A stretch of 64,000 nucleotides of DNA from Paludibacterium denitrificans (GTDB taxonomy: Bacteria > Pseudomonadota > Gammaproteobacteria > Burkholderiales > Chromobacteriaceae): the NCBI RefSeq assembly GCF_009707705.1, contig NZ_WLYX01000001.1, positions 2,976,001-3,040,000 of the forward strand, read 5' to 3'. Both the position numbers and the translations under genes were made by a program. The notes below the pieces were generated by a model, which was given only the letters and a program-made list of their open reading frames with translations, ran no database searches and had not been told where the DNA came from. Below, one piece after another: positions 42,427 to 52,947 of the stretch (position 1 is the stretch's first letter; each line of letters opens with the position of its first letter).

Positions 42427-42846
42427 ATGGACATTTCCGCACTCAATCTGACCGACAAAGCCGATCAGCCGAAGCCGGTAGAAATTTACCACCCTATCAC
42501 CGGTGAAAAGACTGACATCGTGATCAACATTGTTGGCCGCGAGTCGACACAAGCACGCCGATTTGGACGCAAGGTACGGCAGGACATGTTCCAGCGTGCG
42601 CAGGAGCACTGGAAACAGGGAAAGGAAGTTCCAGCGCTGTCCGATGATGAGGAGGACGAGCTGGATGCCAGTCAGCTGGCCGCCATCATTACCGGATGGG
42701 ATGGCATCGAGAAAGATGGCCAGCCGTACCCGTACAGCCAGGACAACGCGCTGGAACTGATGCGCACCTATCCGTGGATGGCGCGCCAGATCGACAAGGC
42801 ACACAAGGATGACGAGCTTTTTTTCGGGAGCAAGCCGGACGCCTGA
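42427..42846 (+). CDS. Tail assembly chaperone, short form (lambda G-like)
   Basis: A 139-residue acidic protein: MDISALNLTDKADQPKPVEI, IVGRESTQARRFGRKVRQDM, ending ELFFGSKPDA. It is the upstream product of the classic tail chaperone pair between tail tube and tape measure. Near the end the slippery T TTT TTC (42819-42825) allows a -1 shift to make the longer G-T form. Confidence 0.8.
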   Translation: MDISALNLTDKADQPKPVEIYHPITGEKTDIVINIVGRESTQARRFGRKVRQDMFQRAQEHWKQGKEVPALSDDEEDELDASQLAAIITGWDGIEKDGQPYPYSQDNALELMRTYPWMARQIDKAHKDDELFFGSKPDA

Positions 42847-43184
42847 TTGAGTGGGCACGGCACTACTTCGAGCTGAATCTGCCCGGTAAGGACGGAATTG
42901 CCCTCAAGTCGCATCTGGAAAGCGTGGAGAAGGCTACCGGTATCCGCCCGCCTGATCTTGATCCACCGTGTTCATTCCCTGCCCTGCTTGAGCCGGTGTG
43001 GCGATGGTTTGGTGAGCTGTCACAGTGCCGAGGCAACAACGGCTATGGGCCATTGCCGATCACCTATCAGGACATGGCAGCGTGGCAGGCATTGACCGGT
43101 GAAACGCCGACGTCGGAAGAAGTCAGGCTGATCATGGCGCTGGACGGGGAGTTCTTCTCTGTTCGAGCTGAGCGTGAAAAATAG
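42427..43184 (+). CDS. Tail assembly chaperone, -1 frameshift product (G-T-like)
   Basis: A -1 slip at 42819-42825 turns LFF-GSKPDA into LFF-REQAGRLIEWARHYFELN and continues to 43184 with a DUF1799-like domain (ITYQDMAAWQALTGETPTSE). The downstream frame has no start codon of its own near the junction, as expected for a frameshift-only extension. In lambda the ratio of G to G-T controls tail assembly on the tape measure protein. I call this programmed, not an error, because of its place and slippery site. Confidence 0.75.
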
Positions 43185-43593
43185 GACGGTTGTACGCTAT
43201 GCTGTTGTGATGGAAGTCGCCCTCATCATCCTGCTTGTTGTTATCGTCATCGCCAAACTGGCGCAGCCATCCGTGCGCGTCATGATCGTGATGACAGGGC
43301 AGCCGGAGGAAGATTACCAACCGCCTGAGCCTACTCCACCTGATGACCCGTACAAGCCAATATCGGTTGACCTTGAGTATCTATCCACGCTCAAGGGGGA
43401 AACGCAGGTTCAGCTAATGAGGATTGCTGCAGAAGATCACCTGCGCTGCATTCGGCTGGCTATCAAGGACAGAAAGCCTGATGTGGCCCGCCGTATTCTG
43501 CGATCGCTGATCGAGCAGTTCCCTGACGCCAAGATAAACGGAGTGGAACGAATGGAGCAGATCATCGCTGAGATGGAGCGGAATAAATCTTAA
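43174..43593 (+). CDS. Membrane-anchored protein in the tail operon
   Basis: GTG at 43174 (or ATG at 43210) starts a protein with one TM segment (VALIILLVVIVIAKLA), a Pro-rich linker and a helical soluble domain (VQLMRIAAEDHLRCIRLAIK). About 139 residues. It is not a usual tail component, so it may be an accessory (moron) gene, perhaps acting with the next membrane protein. Confidence 0.5.
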   Translation: MKNRTVVRYAVVMEVALIILLVVIVIAKLAQPSVRVMIVMTGQPEEDYQPPEPTPPDDPYKPISVDLEYLSTLKGETQVQLMRIAAEDHLRCIRLAIKDRKPDVARRILRSLIEQFPDAKINGVERMEQIIAEMERNKS

Positions 43594-43636
43594 AATTTCG
43601 CTCGTTGATGGCATGGTGATAGGATGATGGCATCTA

Positions 43637-43993
43637 ATGTTTGGTGTAGCCATGGACACATTTATTGATATTTGCGTTGCCATCGCTTTTTTCGGCGTGG
43701 CTATTTATCTTTATTTCCTGCCATCAACTATCGCAAGAAAGAACTTTCATCCAGACGCTGGCGCTATTTTCCTTGTGAACTTTTTACTAGGATGGATGCT
43801 TATACCTTGGGTTATCTGCCTTGCTTGGGCAAACAAAGAAAAAGAGCCGATAGACCTGAAAAACGGAGACGTGGTATTCGGCAAGAAGTACAAGTCATGC
43901 CCATATTGCGGTGAGACAGTGCTGTCCGTCGCCATAAAGTGCAAGCACTGCGGAAGCGACATCAGCAGTAAACCGGAAGTTTCTGACGCATAG
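43637..43993 (+). CDS. Superinfection immunity-like membrane protein with zinc ribbon
   Basis: A 118-residue protein. Two TM segments include AIFLVNFLLGWMLIPWVICL, the signature of the superinfection-immunity (T4 Imm-like) family. A C-terminal zinc ribbon is CPYCGETVLS then CKHCGSD. Members are thought to block DNA entry of related phages. It sits between tail chaperone and tape measure genes with terminators after it, a typical moron. AT-rich compared with neighbours. Confidence 0.75.
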   Translation: MFGVAMDTFIDICVAIAFFGVAIYLYFLPSTIARKNFHPDAGAIFLVNFLLGWMLIPWVICLAWANKEKEPIDLKNGDVVFGKKYKSCPYCGETVLSVAIKCKHCGSDISSKPEVSDA

Positions 43994-44000
43994 ACACCAT

Positions 44001-44057
44001 AACCCGTTCCGGCGGGTTTTCATTTTCAAGCCTCGCAACTAATGCGGGGCTTTTTTA
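44001..44057 (+). terminator. Two tandem terminators before the tape measure gene
   Basis: AACCCG/CGGGTT with TTTTCATTTT (44001-44026) and GCCTCGC/GCGGGGC with T6 (44030-44056). Confidence 0.8.
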
Positions 44058-44073
44058 TTGCCCTGGAGCAAAC

Positions 44074-46924
44074 ATGGCGATTGACCTTGCAACCCTAGGA
44101 TTTGGCGTCGAAACGGCAGACTTGGAGCGTGCAGCCAAGATTCTTGATTCGGTGACTGAATCTGCCGGGCGTGCCGGTAAAGCCGCCAAGGGAATGGCGT
44201 CAGATGCCACCAGCGGCATGGATGGATTCACCTCCAGCTCACAGAAAGCCAGTCATGCCGCCCAGCAATACCTGCAAAGCCTGCAAAAGCAGTACGACAT
44301 GCTGGGCAAGAACAGGATGGAAACGGCAGCATTGCAAGCTGCTTACATGGGATTCAATTCTGAAGTGCAGAAGCAGGCCGCCGCTATCGGCGCTCAGATC
44401 GACGCTTGGCACCGAAATGAGGAAGCGGCAAAGGCAGCAGCTAAGGCACAGGATGCAGCATTCCGTGGATCCAAACCGGGCGCTGATGAGGCCGCTGGCT
44501 TCATGGCAAAGCTTGGGTTAAATACCGCTTAGGCGCAAGCCGGGAAATGATCGTTCTCGCGCATGAGGCTCTGACCGGTAACTTCTCACGGATTCCGTGG
44601 TCATTAATGGTTCTGACAGAGCGCATGGGAAGTCTGCACTCCATCATTGGCGCCCTGCTATCTCCCATTGGATTGGTTTCTGCGGCTGGCGTTGCTGCCT
44701 TTGCCGGGATCACTTACGAGATTATTAAGACCGAAGAGGAGATCAAGAAGCTAAATATCGCCATGTCAGCCACGGGCAACTTTGCAGGCATGAGCGAAAA
44801 GCAGTTTACCGCCGTGTCAGAGTCGATTTCTGGGATGGGCCTTGCATCGACATCAGCTGCCAAGGAAATCGAAACCGGGCTGGTGATGTCTGGCAAGTAC
44901 AGCGCCGACATCATCGGAAAGATGACGCTGGCCATTTCGCAGTACGCGTCCGTAACCGGCGAGGAAACGGACAAAGCATCCAGTCAGCTGACCCGGATGT
45001 TTGAAGACCCGGTGAAGGCCGCTAATGTTCTGGACGATCAGTTCCATATCATGACCTACACCGACAGGCTGTACGTCGAGCAACTGGTCAAAGTCGGCGA
45101 TCAGCAGGATGCCGTCCGGTTCACGTTGGATAAGCTGTCCGCGCAATTGCAGGGGCCTGCATCAGAGGCCGTTTCGCACATAACACAACTGTGGCGCGAG
45201 TTTGGTTCTGCAATTGACGCCGTAGAGAACAAGCGCTTACGTGATGCTGCCATCGATAAGATTCAGGAATCGATGGGACCATCCTCAACCTTGACGTACA
45301 GCGATGCGCGCGCGCGTGCAGAGGCAATCTACGAAGCAGATCAACGTCAATCCGCTTCAGCTGCGCAGCGGGAAGGCGAGCGGCAACAGGCCGAACAACA
45401 AGCAAAGAACAACGCGCTATTCCTTCACGGCGAGTCTGAGAAGTACAGAACTGCCGAAAAACTGCGCGATGACTACGCCAAGAACATCAGGGCGCGTGAA
45501 ACGGCAGATACTGCCGCTGTCATGAACATGACACTGGCCCAGCTTAAGGCGTATGACGACAAGCTGATTGCCAACTATGACGCAAAGCACAAGGACAAAA
45601 AGGGTCCGAGACAAAAGGTTGACATCGGGCAACGTACTGCCGACAACTACATGGCCGGACTGGTTTCAGAGGCGGCCAGCGCCCAGCAGGAAATCAACAA
45701 CATCATCGCCGGGATTGATTTCACCAAGCTGACAAAGGGCGAGAAGCAGATCAATGATCTGCGAGCACAACTTGCCATTAGTGATCCAAAGATGCGCAAC
45801 GGACAGCGCAGCAATTCCTCCATTCAGGAGGAAATCGCCTACCGGAAAAAGAGGTCGTCCCGCTACAGAAAAAACTGATGCTGTTGACGCAGCAGAAGGA
45901 AGTGAACGCCGTTCTTACCTCCGGCTACAACAAACTCAACGCCGAGACGGTAAAGTACATCGACGGCCTGCAGAGCGAAGTAGACCTGATTGGCGCCACA
46001 TCCCTACAGCGCAAGGAAGCCGCTGTCATGCTGGATATGGAGGCGAAAGAACGCCAACTGCTGAATGAGGCGGCAAAAAAATCTGGCCTTTCCGACGAGC
46101 AATTTATCGCACGAAACCCCAAAACCGTAGCGGAAATCAGAGCTGTTACCGTTGCCCTGCAAGAGCAGCGTCTGAAAGCCCTTGCCTCGCATGAAGCAAC
46201 CATGAATGAGTTTTCCACGGGTTGGGACAATGCGATGGCAGCGTATAAGGACAAGGCTTCCAACAATGCCACGGCGGCCGCAAACATCTTCAACGCGATG
46301 ACAACCAGCATGGAATCGACCCTACTCAACTTCTTCAATACCGGGAAGATGGGTTGGCAGGATTTTGCCAAGGCAGTACTGGTCGAGATCGAGAAGATAC
46401 TGATTGCCAAGCAGGCGGCTGGCCTGGTTGGAAGCATCAGCCTTGGCTGGGTTATGCAGTGGGCGTCCAATCTGATCGGCGGCCAGACGCAAACGGCGGC
46501 ACCCATCGAATCTGGCGTTGCCAGCTGGACGGCAACGCAGGCCAATGGCGGCGCGTGGTCACATGGCGTGCAGCTTTACGCAAACGGCGGGGTATTTGAC
46601 CGCCCTACCGCCTTTGCTCACGCCGTTAACGGCCTTGGCGTGCTTGGCGAGGCCGGTCCCGAGGCCGTTATGCCGCTGACTCGTGGAGCCGATGGGAAGT
46701 TGGGTGTGAAGGCCAGCGGGCAAGGAGGTGGTGGCGATGTCGTGATCCAGCAGACCTTCTATATCCAGCAGGACGGCACGGTGAAACAGACGGGCGATGC
46801 CGGGCAGTATCAGCAGGTTACCCAGCAAATGGCCGATGCAATGACCGGTATTGCTAGGCAGTCCATCGTCAAGGCCATGCTGCCTGGTGGTGAAATTGCC
46901 ACCGTTTACGGGAATAAACTCTGA
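44074..46924 (+). CDS. Tape measure protein (two breaks)
   Basis: About 949 residues after repair. The N-terminus (MAIDLATLGFGVETADLERA) is followed by long helical stretches, hydrophobic segments (IIGALLSPIGLVSAAGVAAF) and a C-terminal lambda tape-measure domain with GKMGWQDFAKAVLVEIEKIL. Breaks: 44527-44533 (TTAG insertion; possible GCTAGC site) and a lost A near 45852. It sets tail length and is ejected with DNA. Confidence 0.85.
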
Positions 46925-47268
46925 TGGCTTCGACATTCACTTGGACGCCTGACTACAGCGCAAAACTGAGTCGAGCGCCGCGGGTACTCAAAGCACAGTT
47001 TGGCGATGGGTACGATCAGCGGGTTCCAGATGGCATCAACAATAATCCGCAATCGTGGGCGCTGACATTCAATAACCGCACCAACGCTGACGCCGACGCC
47101 ATCGACGCCTTTCTGTCCGCACAGAACGGCGTGACATGGTTCTGGTGGACGCCACCTCGCGTAAACGCCGCCATCAAGGTCGTATGCGAAAAGTGGGATA
47201 AGTCTGAGGCGACGTTCAACGGCACCACCGTCACGGCCACCTTCGACCAAAAATTTGACCCAGGCTAA
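46924..47268 (+). CDS. Minor tail protein M-like
   Basis: A 114-residue protein of the lambda M / DUF2460-related family: FTWTPDYSAKLSRAPRVLKA, QFGDGYDQRVPDGINNNPQS, ending TATFDQKFDPG. The FGDGYxQR motif is diagnostic. It lies between tape measure and L, as in lambda. Confidence 0.85.
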   Translation: MASTFTWTPDYSAKLSRAPRVLKAQFGDGYDQRVPDGINNNPQSWALTFNNRTNADADAIDAFLSAQNGVTWFWWTPPRVNAAIKVVCEKWDKSEATFNGTTVTATFDQKFDPG

Positions 47269-47270
47269 TC

Positions 47271-47978
47271 ATGGCAAATCCAATCCAATCCGATCTGCAA
47301 TCGCTGCAACCGTCGGCGCTGGTCGAGCTGTTCGTGCTGGACGCGACGATGCTGGGCGGTTCGCTGACCTACTTCCACGCCGGTACCAACGGGCTGACCC
47401 AACCTGTCGTGTGGCAGGGAAACACCTACCAGCCGTTCCCGATTCAGGCCGAAGGCTTCGAGTTGAACGGCAAGGGGGCGCTGCCACAGCCGACGCTGAC
47501 CGTTTCCAACGTCGGCGGCCTGATCTCGGCGCTGGTGATGCAATACGACGATCTGGTCGGGGCGAAGCTGACGCGCAAGCGCACGTTTGCCCGGTATCTG
47601 GATGGCGCGACCGATGCTAACCCTTCGGCTGGTTTCGATGACGACGTGTGGTGGGTACATCAGAAGGTATCCGAAACCAAACAGGCAGTGCAATTCAAGC
47701 TCGCCAGCGTGTTGGACGTGGCCGGGGTAAATCTGCCCGGACGGCAGGTCATCGCCAACAACTGCCAGTGGCAATACCGCAGCTGGAACGGTACGGCGTT
47801 CGACTACACCAACGCCACCTGCCCTTACACCGGCGGTGCGATGTTCGACACCAACGACGCATCGGTAGGCAACGGCTCACAGGACCGGTGCAGCAAGCGA
47901 CTATCCGGCTGCGCAGCAAGGTTTGGTACGGCGGCGGTGCTGCCGTTCGGCGGATTCCCGGCTGCACAACGGTTCTGA
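47271..47978 (+). CDS. Minor tail protein L-like
   Basis: A 235-residue protein with the L family features: VELFVLDATMLGGSLTYFHA near the start, NNCQWQYRSWNGTAFDYTNA and CSKRLSGCAARFG, the Cys residues thought to bind an iron-sulphur cluster in lambda gpL. It ends before a terminator. Tail-tip assembly. Confidence 0.85.
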   Translation: MANPIQSDLQSLQPSALVELFVLDATMLGGSLTYFHAGTNGLTQPVVWQGNTYQPFPIQAEGFELNGKGALPQPTLTVSNVGGLISALVMQYDDLVGAKLTRKRTFARYLDGATDANPSAGFDDDVWWVHQKVSETKQAVQFKLASVLDVAGVNLPGRQVIANNCQWQYRSWNGTAFDYTNATCPYTGGAMFDTNDASVGNGSQDRCSKRLSGCAARFGTAAVLPFGGFPAAQRF

Positions 47979-47997
47979 TTATTCATCGAGACAACAA

Positions 47998-48021
47998 GGC
48001 TCGCTTCGGCGGGCCTTTTTT
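47998..48021 (+). terminator. Intrinsic terminator between L and K
   Basis: GGCTCGC-TTCG-GCGGGCC followed by T6. Confidence 0.8.
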
Positions 48022-48034
48022 ATGGACGCTCGCC

Positions 48035-48751
48035 ATGCTTGATCCCTATTTGATTGCCGAAATGCTGAAACACGCTGAGGCAGCCTATCCGAACGAGGCG
48101 TGCGGGCTGATCGTGGCGGCTGGCAAGAAACCGCTTCTTGTCGTCTGCCAGAATGTGGACGAGCAGCCGGGCCAGCAGTTCACCATCTCGGCTGACGATT
48201 ACGAGGCCGCCGAGGAGTGCGGCCCGGTGATCGCCGTCTGGCATAGCCACGTCAACGAATCGCCCGAGCCGAGTATGGCCGACCGCCAACTGATCGAGGC
48301 CACTGGCCTGCCGTGGCACATCGTCTCGTGGCCGGGAAAGGGCTATGCCTATGCCGAGCCGTGCGGATTCGTAGCGCCATACGAGGGCCGACCGTTCGTG
48401 CACGGCATCCACGACTGCTATTCGCTGATCCGCGATTACTACCAGCGCGAGTACGGCCTGTACCTGAACGACTATCCCCGCGCGGTCGAGTGGTGGAACA
48501 AGGGCGACGACCTGTACCTGCAAAACTTCGAGCGAGAAGGCTTCAAGCGCCTGATCGACGCGGAGTTCCAGCCGGGTGATGTGCTGCTGATGCGTATCGG
48601 TGACACACAGACCACCAACCACGGCGCGATCTACCTCGGGAATGGCGAGATGCTGCACCACGTCACGAACCGGCTGTCCTGCCGCGACGTGCTGAACGGC
48701 TACTACCAGCGCGGCATCACCCACCACTTACGGCACGAGACGAAGCTATGA
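48035..48751 (+). CDS. Tail protein K-like, JAB + NlpC/P60 domains
   Basis: A 238-residue protein. The N-terminal MPN/JAB metallopeptidase domain has NEACGLIVAA and WHSHVNESPEPSMAD. The C-terminal NlpC/P60 domain has HGIHDCYSLIRDYYQREYGL (Cys) and NHGAIYLGNGEMLHHV (His). Phage K proteins help tail-tip assembly and may cut peptidoglycan. Overlaps the next gene. Confidence 0.85.
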   Translation: MLDPYLIAEMLKHAEAAYPNEACGLIVAAGKKPLLVVCQNVDEQPGQQFTISADDYEAAEECGPVIAVWHSHVNESPEPSMADRQLIEATGLPWHIVSWPGKGYAYAEPCGFVAPYEGRPFVHGIHDCYSLIRDYYQREYGLYLNDYPRAVEWWNKGDDLYLQNFEREGFKRLIDAEFQPGDVLLMRIGDTQTTNHGAIYLGNGEMLHHVTNRLSCRDVLNGYYQRGITHHLRHETKL

Positions 48752-49382
48752 CGATGACCACCGTGAAACTCGGCGGACGTCTCGGGCAGGAGTTCGGGCA
48801 TGTTTGGCATTTGGACATTGACCGCCCATCCGAAGCCGTCCGCGCCATCGAGGCTAATCGACCCGGATTTGCCAAACGCATCGCCGATCTGGCCGACATG
48901 GGGCTGGTTTTCCGGGTTCGGCTGAACAAACGGCCGGTGGATGAAGAAGAGATAGAGGTGCGGCATGGCGGCCAGACGCTGACCATCATGCCGATCGTGC
49001 GCGGAGCCTGCGCTGTTGGGCGGATTGTGATCGGTGCGGCGCTTATTGCGGCATCGTTTATTCCGGCGTTGTTGGCACGCCATGGGGAACGGCGATGATG
49101 AATGTCGGTGCATCGCTTGTCATCGGCGGCGTCGTGCAGCTGCTGTCCCCACAGCCAAAGGTTGCTTCATCAAGCAATTCTAGCGGAACAAGCTCCTACG
49201 CCTTCGGAAATACCGAGAACGTTGCCGGGCAAGGCTACGCCATCCCTGTTGGCTATGGCCGGATGCTGGTCGGTTCCATTGCGGTAGCCGCTGGCATGTA
49301 TGCGGAAAACATGGGCGCTTATGCTGACTCGAACCCGAGCATCAGCGTGAATAGCAATATAAAGGGGTTGTTGCGTGGATAA
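48748..49382 (+). CDS. Tail assembly protein I-like (frameshifted)
   Basis: The first frame (MTMTTVKLGGRLGQEFGHVW, then FRVRLNKRPVDEEEI) stops at 49098. Another frame carries GTPWGTAMMNVGASLVIGGV, QLLSPQP and YAIPVGYGRMLVGSIAVAAG to 49382. One missing base near 49062 joins them into about 211 residues, normal for lambda I. It ends just inside the J gene. Confidence 0.8.
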
Positions 49383-52300
49383 CCTTATCCGAGGGGCAAA
49401 GGGTGGTGGTGGCAAGGGTGGCGGTGGCAGTTCACACACCCACTACGAAGCGCCGGACAGCCTTCAGTCCATTGAATACGCCCGCGTGCTGGATGTTATT
49501 GGCGAGGGGCCGATCAAGGGTCTGGTCAATGGCCTGCAATCGGTCTATTTGAATGACACTCCGGTGCAGAATGCTGATGGGACGTTCAACTTCCAGAATT
49601 GCGCGTTCTCCATGCGTACCGGCTTGCCGTCGCAAGACCCGATACCAGGCTTCCCGGCCATTGAGTCGGAAACATCGGTCAGCACGCAGGTAAAACAAGC
49701 CACTCCCGTTGTGCGGCGCATTGCCGACCCGAACGTCAATGCCGCGCGCGTGACCATCGGCATCCCTTCTCTGCTGGTGCAAAACACCAAAAATGGGGAC
49801 GTTAATGGTACGTCTGTTGCCATCTCGATTGACGTCAACACCAATGGCGCTGGCTGGGTTCCGACTGTTATTGGAACGGAAACGATAAACATCGGATCCG
49901 GAAAGCAGATAAGCTCAACGCGTCAGCTTTTATCCGCCAACCTGACGGCCAATTGGACGGCATACAATTACAACGATCAGGTCTTAAATACCGCCAGTTA
50001 TGTCATCGAGTCTAGCGACGATGCTGGTTCTACATGGTCTACGGTAAAAACAGGAACATTTTCTGGTTATTCAGAAACAAATAGCTATGGTAATTCCCCG
50101 GCGACTGATAGCACATCAGCCTCGATCACCCTTTCAGGCGGAAATAGCTACGCATTTAGGATTCGGCTAATATCCGGCGTTGGTTCTGCCATCCTATCCG
50201 GGTCGGCGGTGGCTAGGTCGGCCACCGACACGATCACCGGAAAAACCCGCAGCCGATACCAGCGCAGCTACCGAATCCCACTATCTGGCGCCGGTCCGTG
50301 GGATATTCGTGTCACCCGCATCACCGCCGATTCGACCGATTCGTCTGTCTCGAACGATACGTGGTGGGATAGCTTCACCGCTATTACCGACTACCAGCTG
50401 TCCTACCCAAACACAGCCTATGTCGGTATCAACGTCGATGCCAAGCAGTTCTCCAGCATCCCGACGCGTAAGTATTTGGTCGATCTGATGGTGGTGCAGG
50501 TGCCGAGCAGCTACGACCCGGTGGCGCGGACCTATACCGGCACATGGGATGGCACATTCAAGACCGCGTGGACGGACAATCCGGCGTGGTGCTTTTATGA
50601 CATGGTGACCAACAGCCGCTATGGCCTTGGCCGCTATATCCCGGCTTCGCTGACCGACAAGTGGGCGCTATATACCATTGGCCAGTATTGCGATGAGCTG
50701 GTGCCAGACGGATTCGGCGGCATGGAGCCGCGCTTCCGTCTTAACGTCTGGATCAACTCGGCCTCGGCAGCCTATGACGTGCTGCAAAGCATGGTGTCAG
50801 CGTTCCGTGGCATGTTGTATGCCTCGGGTGGCTCGCTATCACCGGTGGCAGATATGCCAGCCACGCCAAAGATGCTGTATACGGCGGCCAACGTCATCGA
50901 TGGTCTGTTCACCTATCAGGGCAGCCCGCGCAGCCAGCGCCACAGCATCGTCAACGTGACGTGGCAGAACCCGGATAACAGCTACAAGGACGAAATCGAA
51001 TCGGTTGATGATGCCGAGGCTATCGCCCGCTATGGCGTTCGCAAGCTGGACATCAAGGCATTCGGATGCACCAGTCGCGGGCAGGCGCATCGCATGGGGC
51101 TGTGGGCGCTGTACTCGGAAAAGTACGACAACCTGATCACCTTCAAGACTGGCCTCGACAAGACCGCTACCTTGAAGCCGGGCGACATCATCGAGATTGC
51201 CGACCCGAACCGGGCTGGCGCTCGCATGGGCGGCCGGGTAGCAGCCGCGACGACCACGCATGTTGATCTGGATGCGCCGGTCACGCTGACGGCTGGCGTG
51301 AGCTACACGCTCAAGGTGCTGACATCGGATGGCAGCTGGAACGAAGTCGGAATCCTGCCAGCATCGGGTAGTGTGACCGGTGTTGATCTGGTGGCGCCGC
51401 TTCCCTCTGCGCCACTGGTCGGAACAATCTGGCTGATCTCCAGCAATGCGCTGGCGGTACAGCAGGCCCGCATCATCTCGATCAAGGAGGCCAGCAAAAA
51501 CACCTTCGAGCTGACGGCCATCGAGTACAACGCCGCGAAGTATGCCGCTATCGAGCAAGGACTGACGCTGGCCACGCCAGTCACCAGCAACCTTGACGCC
51601 TCGCCGCCAGCTGCGCCCGGTGGAGTAACGGCAGTTGAGTCGCTGTACGAGGCGCTTTCCACGGTAAAAAGCCGGGTGTCTCTTTCGTGGAACGCCACGC
51701 CTCGCGCCAGCCAGTATTACGTCGAGTACCGGCGTGACAGCAACAACTGGTCAGGGCAATGGACGAACACCACGCTTCTTGATGTGGATGACACACAGCC
51801 TGGCATCTATCAGTTCCGCGTCTATGCCGCCAACACGCTTGGCAACAAGGGTCCGTACACGCTGCTGACGATGGAGGTGTTCGGTCTGGCGGCTGCGCCG
51901 TCTGATATCGCCGGTCTGGATATTTCCGCGCTAAATGGATTTGCCTTGCTCTCATGGCCACAGTCGCCTGATCTGGATGTGCGCGTCGGCGGGTCGATCC
52001 GCGTCAAGCACAGCCCACTGACGACCGGTGCGACGTGGCCGAACTCGACTGACATCGGACCGGCCATTCCGGGTAGCGCGACACAGGTACAGCTGCCACT
52101 GCTGCAAGGAACATATCTGCTCAAGGCTGTCGATAGCTCCGGTGTCGAGTCGATCAATGCCGTGATGGTGACCACTACGGCCCCAGCTGTGATGGCGATG
52201 AACATAGTGCAAACGCTGGACCAGTCGCAGTGGCTGGGCGCCATGTCGTATGTCGCCACTGTCGATGGGGCGATCAAGCTGGACTCGGCAGATGCCATCG

Positions 52301-52947
52301 ACGTGTGGCCGGATGTTGATTCTGTTCCTGATTGGGACAGCGGACTTGGCGTTGCACCATCGGGAATCTACTCATTCGACCAGATCGTTGACGTGGGGGC
52401 AGTGCAAACCTGCCGGATTTCCAGCCTGTTACACACGATGTCCTATGCGACCAACGACCTGATGGACGCATGGACGGATGTTGACTCACGTAACAGTTGG
52501 GACGGCCTTGATGCTGGTAGTACAGCAGCAGAAATACAGATCAGCACAACGAATGTCGATCCGGCTATGAATAAGTGGTCTGGCTGGTCTCCGTTGCGCA
52601 TCGCTGATTATTCGGGCCGTGCGTTCCGCTTCCAGCTTGTCATGCAGTCATTCGATCCGGGGCACGCCATTGTGACGGATCAGCTGTCCGTGACGGTGGA
52701 TATGCCTGACCGAATCGTCAACCTCAATGATGTGGCCATTCCATCGGGCGGCCTTCAAATCAACTTCTCTCCGCCATTCATGGCTCCGCCAACGCTCGGC
52801 ATTTCCGGGCAGGGCTTACAGCCCGGCGAAAACATCAAAATCACCGCCCGCACCAATGCGGGCTTTTTTGTGACCGTACAAAACGCCAGTGGAGTTGGTG
52901 TAGCCCGCTCCATTGACGTTATTGCGAAGGGTTACGGGGGATACTAA
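49375..52947 (+). CDS. Tail tip protein J (host specificity)
   Basis: A 1190-residue central tip protein, GTG start (DNLIRGAKGGGGKGGGGSSH). YEAPDSLQSIEYARVLDVIG and GEGPIKGLVNG are the conserved start. WCFYDMVTNSRYGLG and the ALYSEKYDNLITF region belong to the baseplate-hub part; fibronectin-like repeats follow from about residue 740 (LDASPPAAPGGVTAVESLYE). The C-terminus contacts the receptor. Frame intact over 3.5 kb. Confidence 0.9.
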   Translation: MDNLIRGAKGGGGKGGGGSSHTHYEAPDSLQSIEYARVLDVIGEGPIKGLVNGLQSVYLNDTPVQNADGTFNFQNCAFSMRTGLPSQDPIPGFPAIESETSVSTQVKQATPVVRRIADPNVNAARVTIGIPSLLVQNTKNGDVNGTSVAISIDVNTNGAGWVPTVIGTETINIGSGKQISSTRQLLSANLTANWTAYNYNDQVLNTASYVIESSDDAGSTWSTVKTGTFSGYSETNSYGNSPATDSTSASITLSGGNSYAFRIRLISGVGSAILSGSAVARSATDTITGKTRSRYQRSYRIPLSGAGPWDIRVTRITADSTDSSVSNDTWWDSFTAITDYQLSYPNTAYVGINVDAKQFSSIPTRKYLVDLMVVQVPSSYDPVARTYTGTWDGTFKTAWTDNPAWCFYDMVTNSRYGLGRYIPASLTDKWALYTIGQYCDELVPDGFGGMEPRFRLNVWINSASAAYDVLQSMVSAFRGMLYASGGSLSPVADMPATPKMLYTAANVIDGLFTYQGSPRSQRHSIVNVTWQNPDNSYKDEIESVDDAEAIARYGVRKLDIKAFGCTSRGQAHRMGLWALYSEKYDNLITFKTGLDKTATLKPGDIIEIADPNRAGARMGGRVAAATTTHVDLDAPVTLTAGVSYTLKVLTSDGSWNEVGILPASGSVTGVDLVAPLPSAPLVGTIWLISSNALAVQQARIISIKEASKNTFELTAIEYNAAKYAAIEQGLTLATPVTSNLDASPPAAPGGVTAVESLYEALSTVKSRVSLSWNATPRASQYYVEYRRDSNNWSGQWTNTTLLDVDDTQPGIYQFRVYAANTLGNKGPYTLLTMEVFGLAAAPSDIAGLDISALNGFALLSWPQSPDLDVRVGGSIRVKHSPLTTGATWPNSTDIGPAIPGSATQVQLPLLQGTYLLKAVDSSGVESINAVMVTTTAPAVMAMNIVQTLDQSQWLGAMSYVATVDGAIKLDSADAIDVWPDVDSVPDWDSGLGVAPSGIYSFDQIVDVGAVQTCRISSLLHTMSYATNDLMDAWTDVDSRNSWDGLDAGSTAAEIQISTTNVDPAMNKWSGWSPLRIADYSGRAFRFQLVMQSFDPGHAIVTDQLSVTVDMPDRIVNLNDVAIPSGGLQINFSPPFMAPPTLGISGQGLQPGENIKITARTNAGFFVTVQNASGVGVARSIDVIAKGYGGY

